From: Helicobacteraceae bacterium
GTDB lineage: Bacteria; Campylobacterota; Campylobacteria; Campylobacterales; SZUA-545
Assembly (NCBI GenBank): GCA_031275395.1
Contig: JAISOU010000032.1
Location: 1-64,000, forward strand
DNA: 64,000 bases
Direction of reading: 5' to 3'
Under the pieces are notes generated by a model. That model saw nothing but the letters and a program-made list of their open reading frames with translations, had not been told where the DNA came from and ran no database searches. Shown here piece after piece: positions 55,841 to 64,000 of this stretch. The first letter of the stretch is position 1. Each line of letters opens with the position of its first letter. The position numbers were made by a program, and so were the translations under genes.

Positions 55841-56728
55841 TTAACGTTGGGTTTGCGCCGCGACTTCAGCCGCGAAATCGTTTGATTTTTTCTCTATGCC
55901 CTCGCCTACTTCAAAGCGGGCGAAAAAGACGATTTTAGCGCTTGCGCCTTGCGCTTTTGCCGCGTCGTTCAACGCTTGCGCGACGCTCTTTTTGTCGTCT
56001 TTAACAAACGTCTGCCCTTCAAGAGTATTATCTTGAATAAATTTATTGATCTTGCCCTGCGCGATCTTCTCTAGCATCGCTTCGGGCTTGCCCTCTTTTT
56101 TAAGTTGCTCGATCGCGATTTCGCGCTCTTTAGCGATCGCTTCCGCAGGAACCTCCGCCGCGTTCAAATATAGCGGTTTCATAGCCGTCGCGTGCATAGC
56201 TATATCTCGCGCAAACTCCTCTAACTTCGCGCCCGTTTCGATCGCCACGATCGCGCCTACGCGAGAGTTTGAATGTAGATAGCCGTTGATTGCGCCGTTA
56301 GTTAGCGAATACTTGGCGAAACGGCGAACGTCGATCTTCTCGCCTAACTTGGCGATCGCCTCGCTAGCGCGATCGCTTAAACTTGCTCTAAGCTCGTCCG
56401 TCGTCTTAAAATCGCCGTTTCTAACGCGCTCGATCGCGTCGTTTGCAAAGGATTTGAAATGGTCGTTTTTCGCCACAAAATCGGTTTCGCAGTTGATTTC
56501 GACGATCGACGCGCTTTTGAAATCGTCGCTTACTTTCAGGACGATCGCGCCTTCCGCCGCTACCTTATCGGCGACTTTTGCGGCTTTTGACAAGCCCTTT
56601 TTGCGTAGCCATTCGACGGCGGCGCTTATATCGCCGTCCGATTCAATCAAAGCCTTTTTGCAATCTAACATTCCGGCGTTGGTAGATTCTCGCAAATGTT
56701 TGATCATCTCAGGGGTAACGCCCGCCAT
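55841..56728 (-). CDS. tsf: Elongation factor Ts
   Basis: EF-Ts recharges EF-Tu with GTP. The 295-residue product has an N-terminal UBA-like domain (VTPEMIKHLRESTNAGMLDCKKAL), the EF-Tu-contact TDFVAKN and two dimerisation repeats. The start overlaps the rpsB stop by one base, the usual rpsB-tsf arrangement. Confidence 0.97.
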   Translation of the reverse strand: MAGVTPEMIKHLRESTNAGMLDCKKALIESDGDISAAVEWLRKKGLSKAAKVADKVAAEGAIVLKVSDDFKSASIVEINCETDFVAKNDHFKSFANDAIERVRNGDFKTTDELRASLSDRASEAIAKLGEKIDVRRFAKYSLTNGAINGYLHSNSRVGAIVAIETGAKLEEFARDIAMHATAMKPLYLNAAEVPAEAIAKEREIAIEQLKKEGKPEAMLEKIAQGKINKFIQDNTLEGQTFVKDDKKSVAQALNDAAKAQGASAKIVFFARFEVGEGIEKKSNDFAAEVAAQTQR

Positions 56729-57537
56729 TAAATATCCTCCTCTAAACGCTCTACAAACGCTTCGTCGTTTGCCGCGTCCGCTAAAACCTCTTGTAATACA
56801 ACTTCAGGATCGCCTTCGATCGGCGCTTCGGTTTGAACGGGCGGTCTGCCGTCCTGCGAGGCAAGCTCTTTGCCTTCGATCACCGAGTTAGCCATCTCGA
56901 CGCAAAAAAGCTCTATAGCGCGAATCGCGTCGTCGTTACCCGGTATCGGATAGTCGATCGCGTCGGGATCACAGTTGGTGTCCAAAGGCGCGACAATTGG
57001 AACGCCAAGTCGCCGCGCTTCGGCGACGGCGATTTTTTCTTTCACCGCGTCCAGCACAAAGATAAGATCGGGCAGGGTTTTCATATAGCGAATACCGCCC
57101 AGATATTTTTCTAATTTTTCACGTTGGCGCTCGATCAAAAGCGCCTCTTTTTTTGTTAGCAGGTCGATCTTGCCGCTTGATTTTAGCTCTTCGATCACGT
57201 CTAATTTGCGGATCGACTGGCGGATCGTTTTGTAGTTGGTCAGCATACCGCCAAGCCAACGGTTATTAACGTATGGCATTCCGCAACGCTCGGCTTGTTG
57301 CGCGATAATAGCGCTCGCCTGTTTTTTGGTGCCTACGAATAAGATCGTCTTGCCCTCCGCAACCGCGTCGCGCACGACGTTTGCCGTGTAGCGAAAGTAG
57401 CGTAGCGTCTTTTGCAAGTCGATGATATAGATGTTCTTACGAACGCCAAAAATGAACTTCTTCATCTTTGGATTCCAACGGCGCGTTTGGTGTCCGAAAT
57501 GCACGCCGCACTCAAGCAAGTCTTTCATGGTTACCAT
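56728..57537 (-). CDS. rpsB: 30S ribosomal protein S2
   Basis: The 269-residue product starts [21 protein letters not shown] and has the S2 core ([30 protein letters not shown]). The ATG at 57537 has AAAGGA about 8 bases upstream; the frame is open to 57609 but those residues are not in the family. It has a C-terminal acidic extension ending ERLEEDI. Confidence 0.97.
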   Translation of the reverse strand: MVTMKDLLECGVHFGHQTRRWNPKMKKFIFGVRKNIYIIDLQKTLRYFRYTANVVRDAVAEGKTILFVGTKKQASAIIAQQAERCGMPYVNNRWLGGMLTNYKTIRQSIRKLDVIEELKSSGKIDLLTKKEALLIERQREKLEKYLGGIRYMKTLPDLIFVLDAVKEKIAVAEARRLGVPIVAPLDTNCDPDAIDYPIPGNDDAIRAIELFCVEMANSVIEGKELASQDGRPPVQTEAPIEGDPEVVLQEVLADAANDEAFVERLEEDI

Positions 57538-57987
57538 GAAGTTATCCTTTGCGTTAAAATTGGGTTTAGCCTCGCCGCCCGTTAGTTTCGCTATGAAACA
57601 ACCCTTCAAGGACTGACGGCTGTGAAATAAAAGGCGGCGGTTTATACCATAAAAACGCTTAAAACCGCCAAATCGCGCCGCTTCGTTATTCCCGCCTTCT
57701 TCCGCGCCTTGCGCTCCTCCGTTTCACTACGGAGCGGGCGCGGCGGTTTTACTAATAATACGTGATATTTCTGAATATGGCAGTTTTTTTTGGTTTGGAT
57801 TGTCGTATTTCGAAAACTGTCTTTAACAATGCAAAATAACGGGACGCAACCCGCGACTTTAGTCGTTCAACAACGATATTGCAAAGCGCTACTCCCGATC
57901 GTTCGTAGATTTTGAGTATTAGCGGCAAACGCCTAAAACGCCGATCGTTAATTGCGCGGCTAGGTTAAACGGCGCGGCTAAAAAAGA
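57538..57987. other. Intergenic stretch of about 450 bp with a repeat remnant
   Basis: Between the divergent rpsB and ROK genes. It holds the rpsB leader, a hairpin (CTCCG at 57717-57721 paired with CGGAG at 57730-57734) inside a larger GC-rich palindrome, and a block at 57703-57721 that matches the MITE-like element at 59494-59512 (CGCGCCTTGCGCTCCTCCG). No gene seen. Confidence 0.6.
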
Positions 57988-57993
57988 TATAAT
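57988..57993 (+). promoter_or_regulatory. -10 box of the ROK kinase gene
   Basis: TATAAT, 30 bases before the TTG start and just before a GGAGAG site. Confidence 0.6.
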
Positions 57994-58023
57994 CAAGCCA
58001 AAATTACAGCGGAGAGAGTTGCG

Positions 58024-58899
58024 TTGAAACTGCTTTTTGATATAGGCGGCACCAAGCTAAGGCGCGGCGTTTTGAACGATCGCGGCGAATTTGTTCTACT
58101 TGACGATCGGCTAAGTAAAGGCGATCTTAAAGCCAAACTAGAAGCTCTGATCGCCGAAACGATAAAGCGCTATCCGATCGATTTTATCGGCGCGAGTTTC
58201 GCGGGGCAAACGCAAAATAACCGTCTGTTTTTCGCGCCCAATATCGAACTGGGCGCGTTAAAAAACGAGGACTTTTCCGACTGGATTTTTGATCGTTTTT
58301 CTATAAAAGCGGCGATCGATAACGATCTAAAATGCGCCGCGATCGCCGAAGCCGCCGCAAGATCGACGACGAGAACGCTTTTTGCGCTCTTTGTCGGCAC
58401 GGGAATCGGCGGCGCTTGCGTCGAAAACGGCGCGATCGGACGCGGCGCAAATAACAACGCGGGCGAAATAGGACATATCCCGTTTGAAAAAACGCCTTTT
58501 TTATGCGGCTGCGGCGGCGCGGATTGTTTAGAGGCAAGCGCGAGCGGAAGCGCGATCGCGAAATGGAGCGAACGTTACGGCTTTCAAGCTCGCACGATCG
58601 CCGAGCTTTCCAACCTCGACAATCCAAAAGCCGCCGAAATCCTCGATCGGTTTCATCGCGGAATCGACTACGCGGTTAGAACGATTATCGCGTTGTTTAA
58701 TCCTGATACGATCGTTCTTGGCGGCGGCGTGGCGCTCTCTTGCGAAAGCGCTTTAATACGCGCCAAAAACGCCGCGCAAAACGCCTTCAAACCCTCGCGC
58801 CGCGTTACGATCGAGCTTTCGTCGCTTGGCGACAAAGCCAACCTTTTGGGCGCGGCTTTGCTTGACGCAGATTTGAGCAAACCTAAAACCACTCGTTAA
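58024..58899 (+). CDS. ROK-family sugar kinase
   Basis: The 291-residue product has the ATP-binding DIGGTK, the GTGIGGA phosphate loop, the ExGH motif (GEIGHIPFE) and the ROK zinc signature CGCGGADCLEA. Such proteins are usually glucokinases or N-acetylhexosamine kinases; with no regulator domain (no N-terminal helix-turn-helix) it is an enzyme, not a repressor. It starts with TTG after GGAGAGAG. With pfkA and gapA in the window a glucokinase role is plausible but not proven. Confidence 0.88.
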   Translation: MKLLFDIGGTKLRRGVLNDRGEFVLLDDRLSKGDLKAKLEALIAETIKRYPIDFIGASFAGQTQNNRLFFAPNIELGALKNEDFSDWIFDRFSIKAAIDNDLKCAAIAEAAARSTTRTLFALFVGTGIGGACVENGAIGRGANNNAGEIGHIPFEKTPFLCGCGGADCLEASASGSAIAKWSERYGFQARTIAELSNLDNPKAAEILDRFHRGIDYAVRTIIALFNPDTIVLGGGVALSCESALIRAKNAAQNAFKPSRRVTIELSSLGDKANLLGAALLDADLSKPKTTR

Positions 58900-59099
58900 A
58901 ACCAAGCAAATACGAAAAGTTAATAGCGCCAAACGCCTATCGATCACCGCGCTTTGACGAGCGCTTCCCCGCTAAGTTATTTCGCCCCGCCCCTTTGCTT
59001 TTGCGATCCGCTCATCTGTCTAGCGACGCTCAATCATTTCTATGCAACCGCAATATGCTATGATTCGATCTTTTGTCGCTTCTATTCATCATTCCTTTC

Positions 59100-59173
59100 G
59101 CCCCAATAGCTCATTCGGATAGAGCGCAGGCTTCCTAAGCTTGAGGCGGCAGGTTCGAATCCTGCTTGGGGCA
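59100..59173 (+). tRNA. tRNA-Arg (anticodon CCT)
   Basis: Acceptor GCCCCAA pairs with TTGGGGC, the anticodon stem CAGGC/GCTTG encloses loop TTCCTAA (CCT at 34-36), and the T arm is GCAGGTTCGAATCCTGC. It decodes AGG. CCA is not encoded, unlike the two other tRNAs here. Confidence 0.93.
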
Positions 59174-59246
59174 TATCTAAACAATCCCGTTCTACGACAA
59201 GGTTTAAGAGATAAAACCGTCGTTTAAGTTTTCGCCGTTTCCTCTT

Positions 59247-59414
59247 TTAGCCGCTTCTTTTCGATAGATATGGCGCTACGTAACGTTCGTAGCGAACGGG
59301 TTTTAGCTTGCTAATATCCACGATAATTAAGCCGTCGATACAGTTGTTAAATTCTGGATCGTAGCCAAAATCGACAAACTGAACGCCGCCCGTTTCGCAC
59401 AACTCCGAATACAG
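59247..59414 (-). pseudogene. C-terminal stump of an acyltransferase-like gene
   Basis: A minus-strand frame of about 55 codons ends in TAA at 59247-59249 and has no start; upstream it runs straight into the MITE-like element. It reads LCETGGVQFVDFGYDPEFNN then CIDGLIIVDISKLKP and a basic tail, which resembles the C-terminus of OlsB/hemolysin-type GNAT acyltransferases as I recall them. The missing N-terminus is not visible beyond the element, so the gene is truncated there. The family assignment is tentative. Confidence 0.5.
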
Positions 59415-59613
59415 TCATTCCCGCGTAGGCGGGAATCCAAACCAAAAACCAATGCATTGCGATCGCCTTCAATTTGAATACGCACGCTTCCTTCGCGCCT
59501 TGCGCTCCTCCGCTCCCTCCGCGACTGCGCTCCTCCGCTTCGCTCCGCGAGCGGTCGCTCCGCTTTGGAGCGGGCGCTTCGCGTATTTGGATTCCCGCCT
59601 ACGCGGGAATGAC
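59413..59613. mobile_element. 201-bp MITE-like element with 29-bp terminal inverted repeats
   Basis: The 29 bases at 59413-59441 are the exact reverse complement of 59585-59613. Each arm is itself palindromic (ATTCCCGCGTAGGCGGGAAT). The inside has no gene but several GC-rich inverted repeats. There is no transposase, so it would need one elsewhere. Similar end sequences (ATTCCCGC...GCGGGAAT) and internal blocks occur at 55675-55755 and 57690-57750. It abuts a truncated gene. Confidence 0.75.
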
Positions 59614-59718
59614 TGCAAATGTAGGTTTTGCGGGTAAATGCGTAGGGTATTAGAAACGCGTAAGTCTTGGTTTGGATTTAAGCCTGTCTATTCAAACGGC
59701 AAAAACGAGGGTTTTTAA

Positions 59719-60828
59719 TTAAACGTTTAGTATAGGAGCTATGCGATCGAATAGCTGTTCGTAGGTGTAAGTTTCCTTGAAATCTTTGATTCTGCCGCCC
59801 GCCGCGTTCGCATGTCCGCCGCCGCCGAAAAGTTTCGCCGCCATAACGCTAACGTCGATCTTGCCGTCGGCGCGAAGGCTTATGTTGCCGTTTCTGCCTA
59901 CATCGAGAATAAAATCGTAATCGGGGCATTGGCTTAGAAAGGCGTTGCCCAATACCGATATATTGCCGATCTGAAAGGTTAAAATCCCTTTATGCCCTTC
60001 GTAATTTACTTTCATACGATCGCGGTTTTGTATAAGCAGTTTTGTTACGAAACGCGCGGAAAGATTATCGATCGTATCGCGTTCGCCGCCGCCCCTTAAA
60101 TAACTTTTTTTGATCGCTATGATCTGATCGTCAAGATCAATATTGCGATAACCTTCAAGATACTCGAACGCCGCTTCCAAAAGGCTTAAATGATAGTCGT
60201 TTTCCTCGAAGCTAAACAGCGCCGAGCTGATCTCTCTAGCGTCCATAACCAAGCGATTTAGCGCTTTGCCAAACTCAAAGCGATCGCGTTCGTCTTCTAA
60301 CCACAGATCGTAGGCGTTAACGCACGCGACGTATTCGCCAAGCTCTTTATCTCTCGCCGCTTCGCAATCGCCGACGCGCTCGCTACACCAATCATATACG
60401 ATCTTTGTCGCGCACTTTGATTCGTCTAAAAAATACCACTCAAACTCTTCGGCTAAAGCCGCGCCGCTTTTGTGATGATCGAGCAGTTTTAACTCGATCT
60501 TATGTCCGGATTTTTTCAAAGAGCCCACAATCTCGTTAATCAGTTTGCAATCTTCTCTCGTTATATTCAGATCGCTAATCAATATAAGATTTTCATCGCG
60601 GTTAGGCGTTTTTTCTATCAGCGATCCGATTAACGATAATTTCGCGCTTACCTCCAACCCGTAGCCCGAATTAAATCGTTTTGTTTGCCCCAAAAACCGC
60701 TTTGCGACTAACTGGGCGCTATATCCGTCCAGATCGTTGTGCGAAAGGTGATAAATATAGTTTTTGGACGGCGCGTTTTTAACGACGTCAAGATCGTTTA
60801 GCCGTTCGCGCAAATCGCTAAAAGTCAT
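59719..60828 (-). CDS. DHH-family phosphoesterase
   Basis: The 369-residue product has the DHH metal motifs ([26 protein letters not shown]) and a C-terminal DHHA1 domain with [13 protein letters not shown]. The family includes NrnA-type oligonucleotide/pAp phosphatases and c-di-AMP phosphodiesterases; which one this is cannot be told. It overlaps nrdB by 11 bp, so cotranslation is likely and a nucleotide-metabolism role would fit. Confidence 0.85.
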   Translation of the reverse strand: MTFSDLRERLNDLDVVKNAPSKNYIYHLSHNDLDGYSAQLVAKRFLGQTKRFNSGYGLEVSAKLSLIGSLIEKTPNRDENLILISDLNITREDCKLINEIVGSLKKSGHKIELKLLDHHKSGAALAEEFEWYFLDESKCATKIVYDWCSERVGDCEAARDKELGEYVACVNAYDLWLEDERDRFEFGKALNRLVMDAREISSALFSFEENDYHLSLLEAAFEYLEGYRNIDLDDQIIAIKKSYLRGGGERDTIDNLSARFVTKLLIQNRDRMKVNYEGHKGILTFQIGNISVLGNAFLSQCPDYDFILDVGRNGNISLRADGKIDVSVMAAKLFGGGGHANAAGGRIKDFKETYTYEQLFDRIAPILNV

Positions 60829-61837
60829 CGAAGCTCAAACTTCCCTTCGAGTAGTTGCTCACGGTCGCCTCGAAAAAGTTGCTCTTTTGCTCGTTAAACT
60901 GACTAAACTTATCGACCCATTTAATCGGGTGTTGCGCGTTGTAAAGCGGCTTTAGCCCAACCGCTTTCAAACGATTATCGGCAAGATATTTAATATACTG
61001 ATCGATAATCTGATCGGTAAAACCTAATATGCTGTTATTGGATATATACTGCCCCCATTCGATCTCCAATTTTGTCGCCTCGTCGAACATCTCGTAGGCT
61101 TTAGCTTCTAGCTCTTTGGTGAAAAGATCGGGACGCTCTTTACGAAGCGAATTAAGGATATTTTGAAACATAAGCAAATGGCTGATCTCGTCGCGCTGAA
61201 TAAAGCGGATCATCTGCGCGCTACCAAGCATTTTGCCCGCTCGCGCTAACGTATACATCGCCGTAAAACCGCTATAAAAATACACGCCCTCCAAAATCTG
61301 TATGGCATACATAGCCAAAACTTTCATCTCGTCGGTAGGATTATTAACAAGCGCGTCGTAAACGGAAGCGATATAGCTGTTTTTTTTGTATAAGAGCGCG
61401 TCTTTGCGCCACATATCGTAGATCTCTTCGGTATTTTCGCTGATACTCTCTACCATCACGGCGTAGCTAGAGCTATGTAAAGCCTCTTCAAAACTCTGCC
61501 GCGCCACAAGCACGTTGATTTCGGGCGCGGTGATGATCGGGTTGATATTGTCCTGCAACTGGTTGGTTTGAATGCTGTCCATAAAGATCAGCTGACTTAA
61601 AACCAGATCGTACATACGCTTTTCTTCCGCGCTCAATATTTTGTAGTCCTTCGCGTCCTGCGTCATATCGACCTCTTTGGGGAACCACGTGTTTGCGAGC
61701 ATTAAATCCCAAAGATTGATCGCCCATTGATATTTAACCTTGGTCAGTTCTACAAGACCCGTAGGATTGCCCGAGATGATCTTGCGATCGTCTACTCCCT
61801 CTTTGGATAGCGGGTTATATATGATTTTGCGGCTCAT
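60818..61837 (-). CDS. nrdB: Ribonucleotide reductase beta subunit
   Basis: NrdB carries the di-iron/tyrosyl radical centre of class I ribonucleotide reductase. The 339-residue product shows the iron ligands [21 protein letters not shown] and the C-terminal tail ending SFDDF that docks on NrdA. The ATG at 61837 follows GGGAAAGG; the TTG just upstream is less likely. No nrdA is in the window. Confidence 0.96.
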   Translation of the reverse strand: MSRKIIYNPLSKEGVDDRKIISGNPTGLVELTKVKYQWAINLWDLMLANTWFPKEVDMTQDAKDYKILSAEEKRMYDLVLSQLIFMDSIQTNQLQDNINPIITAPEINVLVARQSFEEALHSSSYAVMVESISENTEEIYDMWRKDALLYKKNSYIASVYDALVNNPTDEMKVLAMYAIQILEGVYFYSGFTAMYTLARAGKMLGSAQMIRFIQRDEISHLLMFQNILNSLRKERPDLFTKELEAKAYEMFDEATKLEIEWGQYISNNSILGFTDQIIDQYIKYLADNRLKAVGLKPLYNAQHPIKWVDKFSQFNEQKSNFFEATVSNYSKGSLSFDDF

Positions 61838-61942
61838 CAAACGCCTTTCCCAAAAGAAATATCCGTATTATACTATTCGCCATAATATCGCCGAAAAAGC
61901 GCCGCTAAAACTTGATAGCGAGTTTTACAGAAAGGAGTTTCG

Positions 61943-62656
61943 TTGCAACCGCGTATTCTGCTTAGCCTTGCGATCGCCGTAGCGCTCTATTTGCCGATTT
62001 TGGCGGCGTTCTTCTTTATTTTACGATCGCTCGAGTTTGAACGCGCGCAGAGGCAAGAGTTTATTCCGATTGCGTTAAGCTACTTTGAAGAGCCGATCGC
62101 GCCTAGCGTCGCGACGCCTCCGCAACCGGCGATCGCCGCGCCAAACGTCGCCGACCCAAAACCGCCGGCGGAAGAAAAAACCCCGATCGAGCCAAAAAGC
62201 GAAGCTGGCGCGTTAAGCGCGAGCGAATTAAACGCCCTTTTCGCTCCGACGACTCTCGACGAACAGACGGCGCAAAGCGCAAAACCTAGCGAAACGCCAA
62301 GCGCGATCGCGGCGGAGCTAGGCGATCTTTACGGACTGATGATCCGCGAGCTAACGCCCGAAGAACGCCGTTTTATGGAACAAAACCTTAACCCGATTCA
62401 GACAATCACGCAACGTTATCTGTGGCAAAGAGGTTATCCGCGTTTGGCGGTTACGAAAGGAATGAGCGGCGAAGTTATACTCGGCTTCACGCTTTTTCCC
62501 AACGGCGATATTTCGTCGATCGAAACGATCAGAAGCTCCGGCTGGAGTTTGCTAGACGATCACGCGATCGAAACGATCCTTGTCGCTTACAAAGATTATC
62601 CGCGTCCAAGCGAACAAGTCCGCGTCCGAATGCGCGTTACCTACCAATATCGTTAA
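61943..62656 (+). CDS. TonB-like energy-transduction protein
   Basis: The 237-residue product has an N-terminal membrane helix (about 8-30), a proline-, alanine- and glutamate-rich periplasmic linker (about 48-115) and a C-terminal TonB-type domain (about 150-237: RGYPRLAVTKGMSGEVILGF, and a final RVRMRVTYQY strand). Such proteins couple ExbBD proton flow to outer-membrane transport; ExbB and ExbD are absent here. The start is TTG with AAAGGAG at good spacing. Confidence 0.85.
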   Translation: MQPRILLSLAIAVALYLPILAAFFFILRSLEFERAQRQEFIPIALSYFEEPIAPSVATPPQPAIAAPNVADPKPPAEEKTPIEPKSEAGALSASELNALFAPTTLDEQTAQSAKPSETPSAIAAELGDLYGLMIRELTPEERRFMEQNLNPIQTITQRYLWQRGYPRLAVTKGMSGEVILGFTLFPNGDISSIETIRSSGWSLLDDHAIETILVAYKDYPRPSEQVRVRMRVTYQYR

Positions 62657-63324
62657 ACGATCGCGGTTTTATCGATCGCGTTAAGAGCGAGGCGCAGATC
62701 CGCTACAGCCTCTTTTTTCGCGTTTTGATTGAGCCGCAGATAGCCTAGCGAAAAGCTCGGCGCGACCATAGCGCGATCAAACGCGCAGCGCCACAATCTG
62801 CCCCGCGCCGCCTCGATCGTTTCGTTTGACTCGCACAGCGCGCTAAAGGCTTGCTTTCCCAAAGCGATAATAATTTTGGGCTTAAGCCGCTCGACTTCGG
62901 CGACAAGATAGCTTTTACACGCCGCGAGAACCGCCGCGTCCGCCTTTCCGCGCGAGTGGCATTTAATTGCGGCGGCGACATAAACGTCGTCGATCGTTAG
63001 CCCCATAGCTTTTTCGATCATATTCTTTAGCATTTCGCCCGAATCGCCGCAGAACCATCTACCCGTTTCGTCTTCGCGCGCGCTTGGCTCGTCGATTACG
63101 ATCATAATTTGGTTTTTCATCGCGCCCGCGCCGATCAGCGCATTTTTGCGAAGTTTGGCTAAATGGCATAGGTGGCAGTTTGCGATCATATCGCCAAGCC
63201 GTTTGGGTTCTTTCGGCAGATTTTCGCTTTGGACAATCGGCTCGCTTTGAAAATATCGCTCGCCAAAACGTTTCAGCGCGTAAAGTTTCGATAGTTGTTT
63301 TAGTAAAATTAAACGTCGTTGCAT
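62653..63324 (-). CDS. Family-4 uracil-DNA glycosylase-like protein
   Basis: The 223-residue product has four cysteines fitting a 4Fe-4S site (C50, C53, C122, C136) and the fold-diagnostic GRWFCGDSGEMLKNMI. The usual catalytic motif GEAPG is DEPSA here (about 78-82), a marked change that may alter activity. The C-terminal motif HPS is PSFS-like (APSFSLGYLR). The start ATG 63324 is inferred; the frame remains open much further but over the divergent ybeY. Confidence 0.8.
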   Translation of the reverse strand: MQRRLILLKQLSKLYALKRFGERYFQSEPIVQSENLPKEPKRLGDMIANCHLCHLAKLRKNALIGAGAMKNQIMIVIDEPSAREDETGRWFCGDSGEMLKNMIEKAMGLTIDDVYVAAAIKCHSRGKADAAVLAACKSYLVAEVERLKPKIIIALGKQAFSALCESNETIEAARGRLWRCAFDRAMVAPSFSLGYLRLNQNAKKEAVADLRLALNAIDKTAIV

Positions 63325-63367
63325 CGCGCAATTATCGTAAAAAAGCGCTTTTTGCCGATAATGTCGT

Positions 63368-63778
63368 ATGATAGATTTTGCCAACGAAACCGATTTTAGC
63401 TTCGATCCGTCTCCGTTAGAAACGATCGCGCAGGAATTGAGCGATAAGAGGATAGAGCTTATTTTGATCGACGACGATTTTATGCGCGAGCTGAATAGCA
63501 AAACTCGCGGTATTTGCAAAACGACCGACGTTCTTAGCTTTCCGATCGCCGCTTTCGCCCATTCGCCGCTAGGATCGATAGCGATCTCGATCGATACCGC
63601 CGCAAAACAAGCCAAAGCCTTTGGACATAGCGTGGAAAGCGAAATTGCCATTTTATTCCTGCACGGACTTTTGCACCTTTTGGGATTGGATCACGAAAAA
63701 GATAACGGAGAGATGGCGCTTAAAGAGGCCGAGTTGCGCGCGCGCTTTAACCTACCGATCGTCCTTACGGAACGCTAA
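63368..63778 (+). CDS. ybeY: rRNA maturation endonuclease YbeY
   Basis: YbeY is a metal-dependent endonuclease for 16S rRNA 3'-end maturation and quality control. The 136-residue product has the zinc motif HGLLHLLGLDH (H-x3-H-x5-H) at about residues 100-110 and the CKTTDVLSFP strand. It is divergent from the glycosylase gene with a 43-bp gap. Confidence 0.95.
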   Translation: MIDFANETDFSFDPSPLETIAQELSDKRIELILIDDDFMRELNSKTRGICKTTDVLSFPIAAFAHSPLGSIAISIDTAAKQAKAFGHSVESEIAILFLHGLLHLLGLDHEKDNGEMALKEAELRARFNLPIVLTER

Positions 63779-63817
63779 AACAACGATCGCTAACGGCGAT
63801 CCGCGAATTACCCTACC

Positions 63818-64000
63818 CTACCCGTCTAAAAGTTTGGCGATTAAAAGCGAATCGGTTGCGGCTATAATTTGAGCGCGCCCGATCGACGTTGGTTTAATAT
63901 CGTCGATCTCGCTTTCGTTAATCAAAATCGGCGGATCTATTTGAGGCGACCAATCAAGATTTTTAGCCGCGATTAAATGCTCCGACTCTTCGCTTGCGCC
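63818..64000 (-). CDS. C-terminal end of an unidentified protein, truncated by window
   Basis: A minus-strand frame is open from the window edge to TAG at 63818-63820 (60 residues). It reads GASEESEHLIAAKNLDWSPQ near the edge and ends SIGRAQIIAATDSLLIAKLL plus DG. Composition and codon use are like real genes here. I do not recognise the family. Confidence 0.65.
   Translation of the reverse strand, partial: GASEESEHLIAAKNLDWSPQIDPPILINESEIDDIKPTSIGRAQIIAATDSLLIAKLLDG

Noticed and set aside
58301-58627. 108-codon arginine-rich minus frame inside the ROK kinase gene
   Set aside because: Shadow of the GC-rich kinase coding strand; the kinase has all its motifs.

Overview
The window looks like a chromosome segment of a Campylobacterota (Epsilonproteobacteria) member. 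The basis is gene order: rplI-hslV-hslU-era-csd6 matches the Helicobacter pylori HP0514-HP0518 order as I remember it, a small HP0268-like gene sits directly before miaB, and secA is followed by a LolC/E-type permease. Starts with AAGGA-type ribosome binding sites, isolated TATAAT -10 boxes and many 4-bp gene overlaps also fit. I cannot name a genus. The hexamer CGATCG (often GCGATCGC) is visibly frequent throughout.

Layout. 1-10 kb: end of a TPR protein, murA, a WD40-like protein, secA, two membrane permease genes, a Nudix hydrolase, tRNA-Leu(CAG). 10-15 kb: a frameshifted membrane gene behind a CNNM/CBS protein, nusA, an HP0268-like gene, miaB. 15-28 kb: a PilJ-type sensor with a Crp/Fnr regulator, nadE, a response-regulator diguanylate cyclase, and a long MSHA-type pilus or secretion operon (mshI-, J-, K-, L-, M-, N-like genes and mshE). 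28-33 kb: csd6, era, hslU, hslV, rplI. 33-39 kb: two tandem DUF945 paralogues, an aspC operon with PAS and AAA-Fis genes, an SGNH hydrolase, a tRNA-Arg with anticodon GCG. 39-46 kb: mutS2, gapA, pfkA, a DUF815 ATPase, dapF. 46-53 kb: a TPR protein, a SurA-like chaperone, a DNA methyltransferase relic, tsaD, a degenerate GGDEF-EAL regulator, a small gene broken by a 16-base poly-G tract, leuC. 53-56 kb: GDP-fucose genes fcl and gmd, then a methyltransferase with its own 16-base poly-G tract. 56-64 kb: tsf, rpsB, a ROK sugar kinase, tRNA-Arg(CCT), a 201-bp MITE-like element beside a gene stump, a DHH phosphoesterase, nrdB, a TonB-like gene, a family-4 uracil-DNA glycosylase and ybeY.

How the genes fit together. 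The Msh operon has an ATPase with a c-di-GMP-type N-terminal domain, followed with a 4-bp overlap by a diguanylate cyclase, which suggests local second-messenger control of the pilus. gapA, pfkA and a ROK kinase suggest a working upper glycolysis, unusual for this phylum. Two homopolymeric tracts mark contingency (phase-variable) loci, one of them in a surface-sugar methyltransferase. Several relics (methyltransferase N-terminus, frameshifted membrane gene, acyltransferase-like C-terminus, degraded stretch below nusA) point to ongoing gene decay. Both window ends cut genes.
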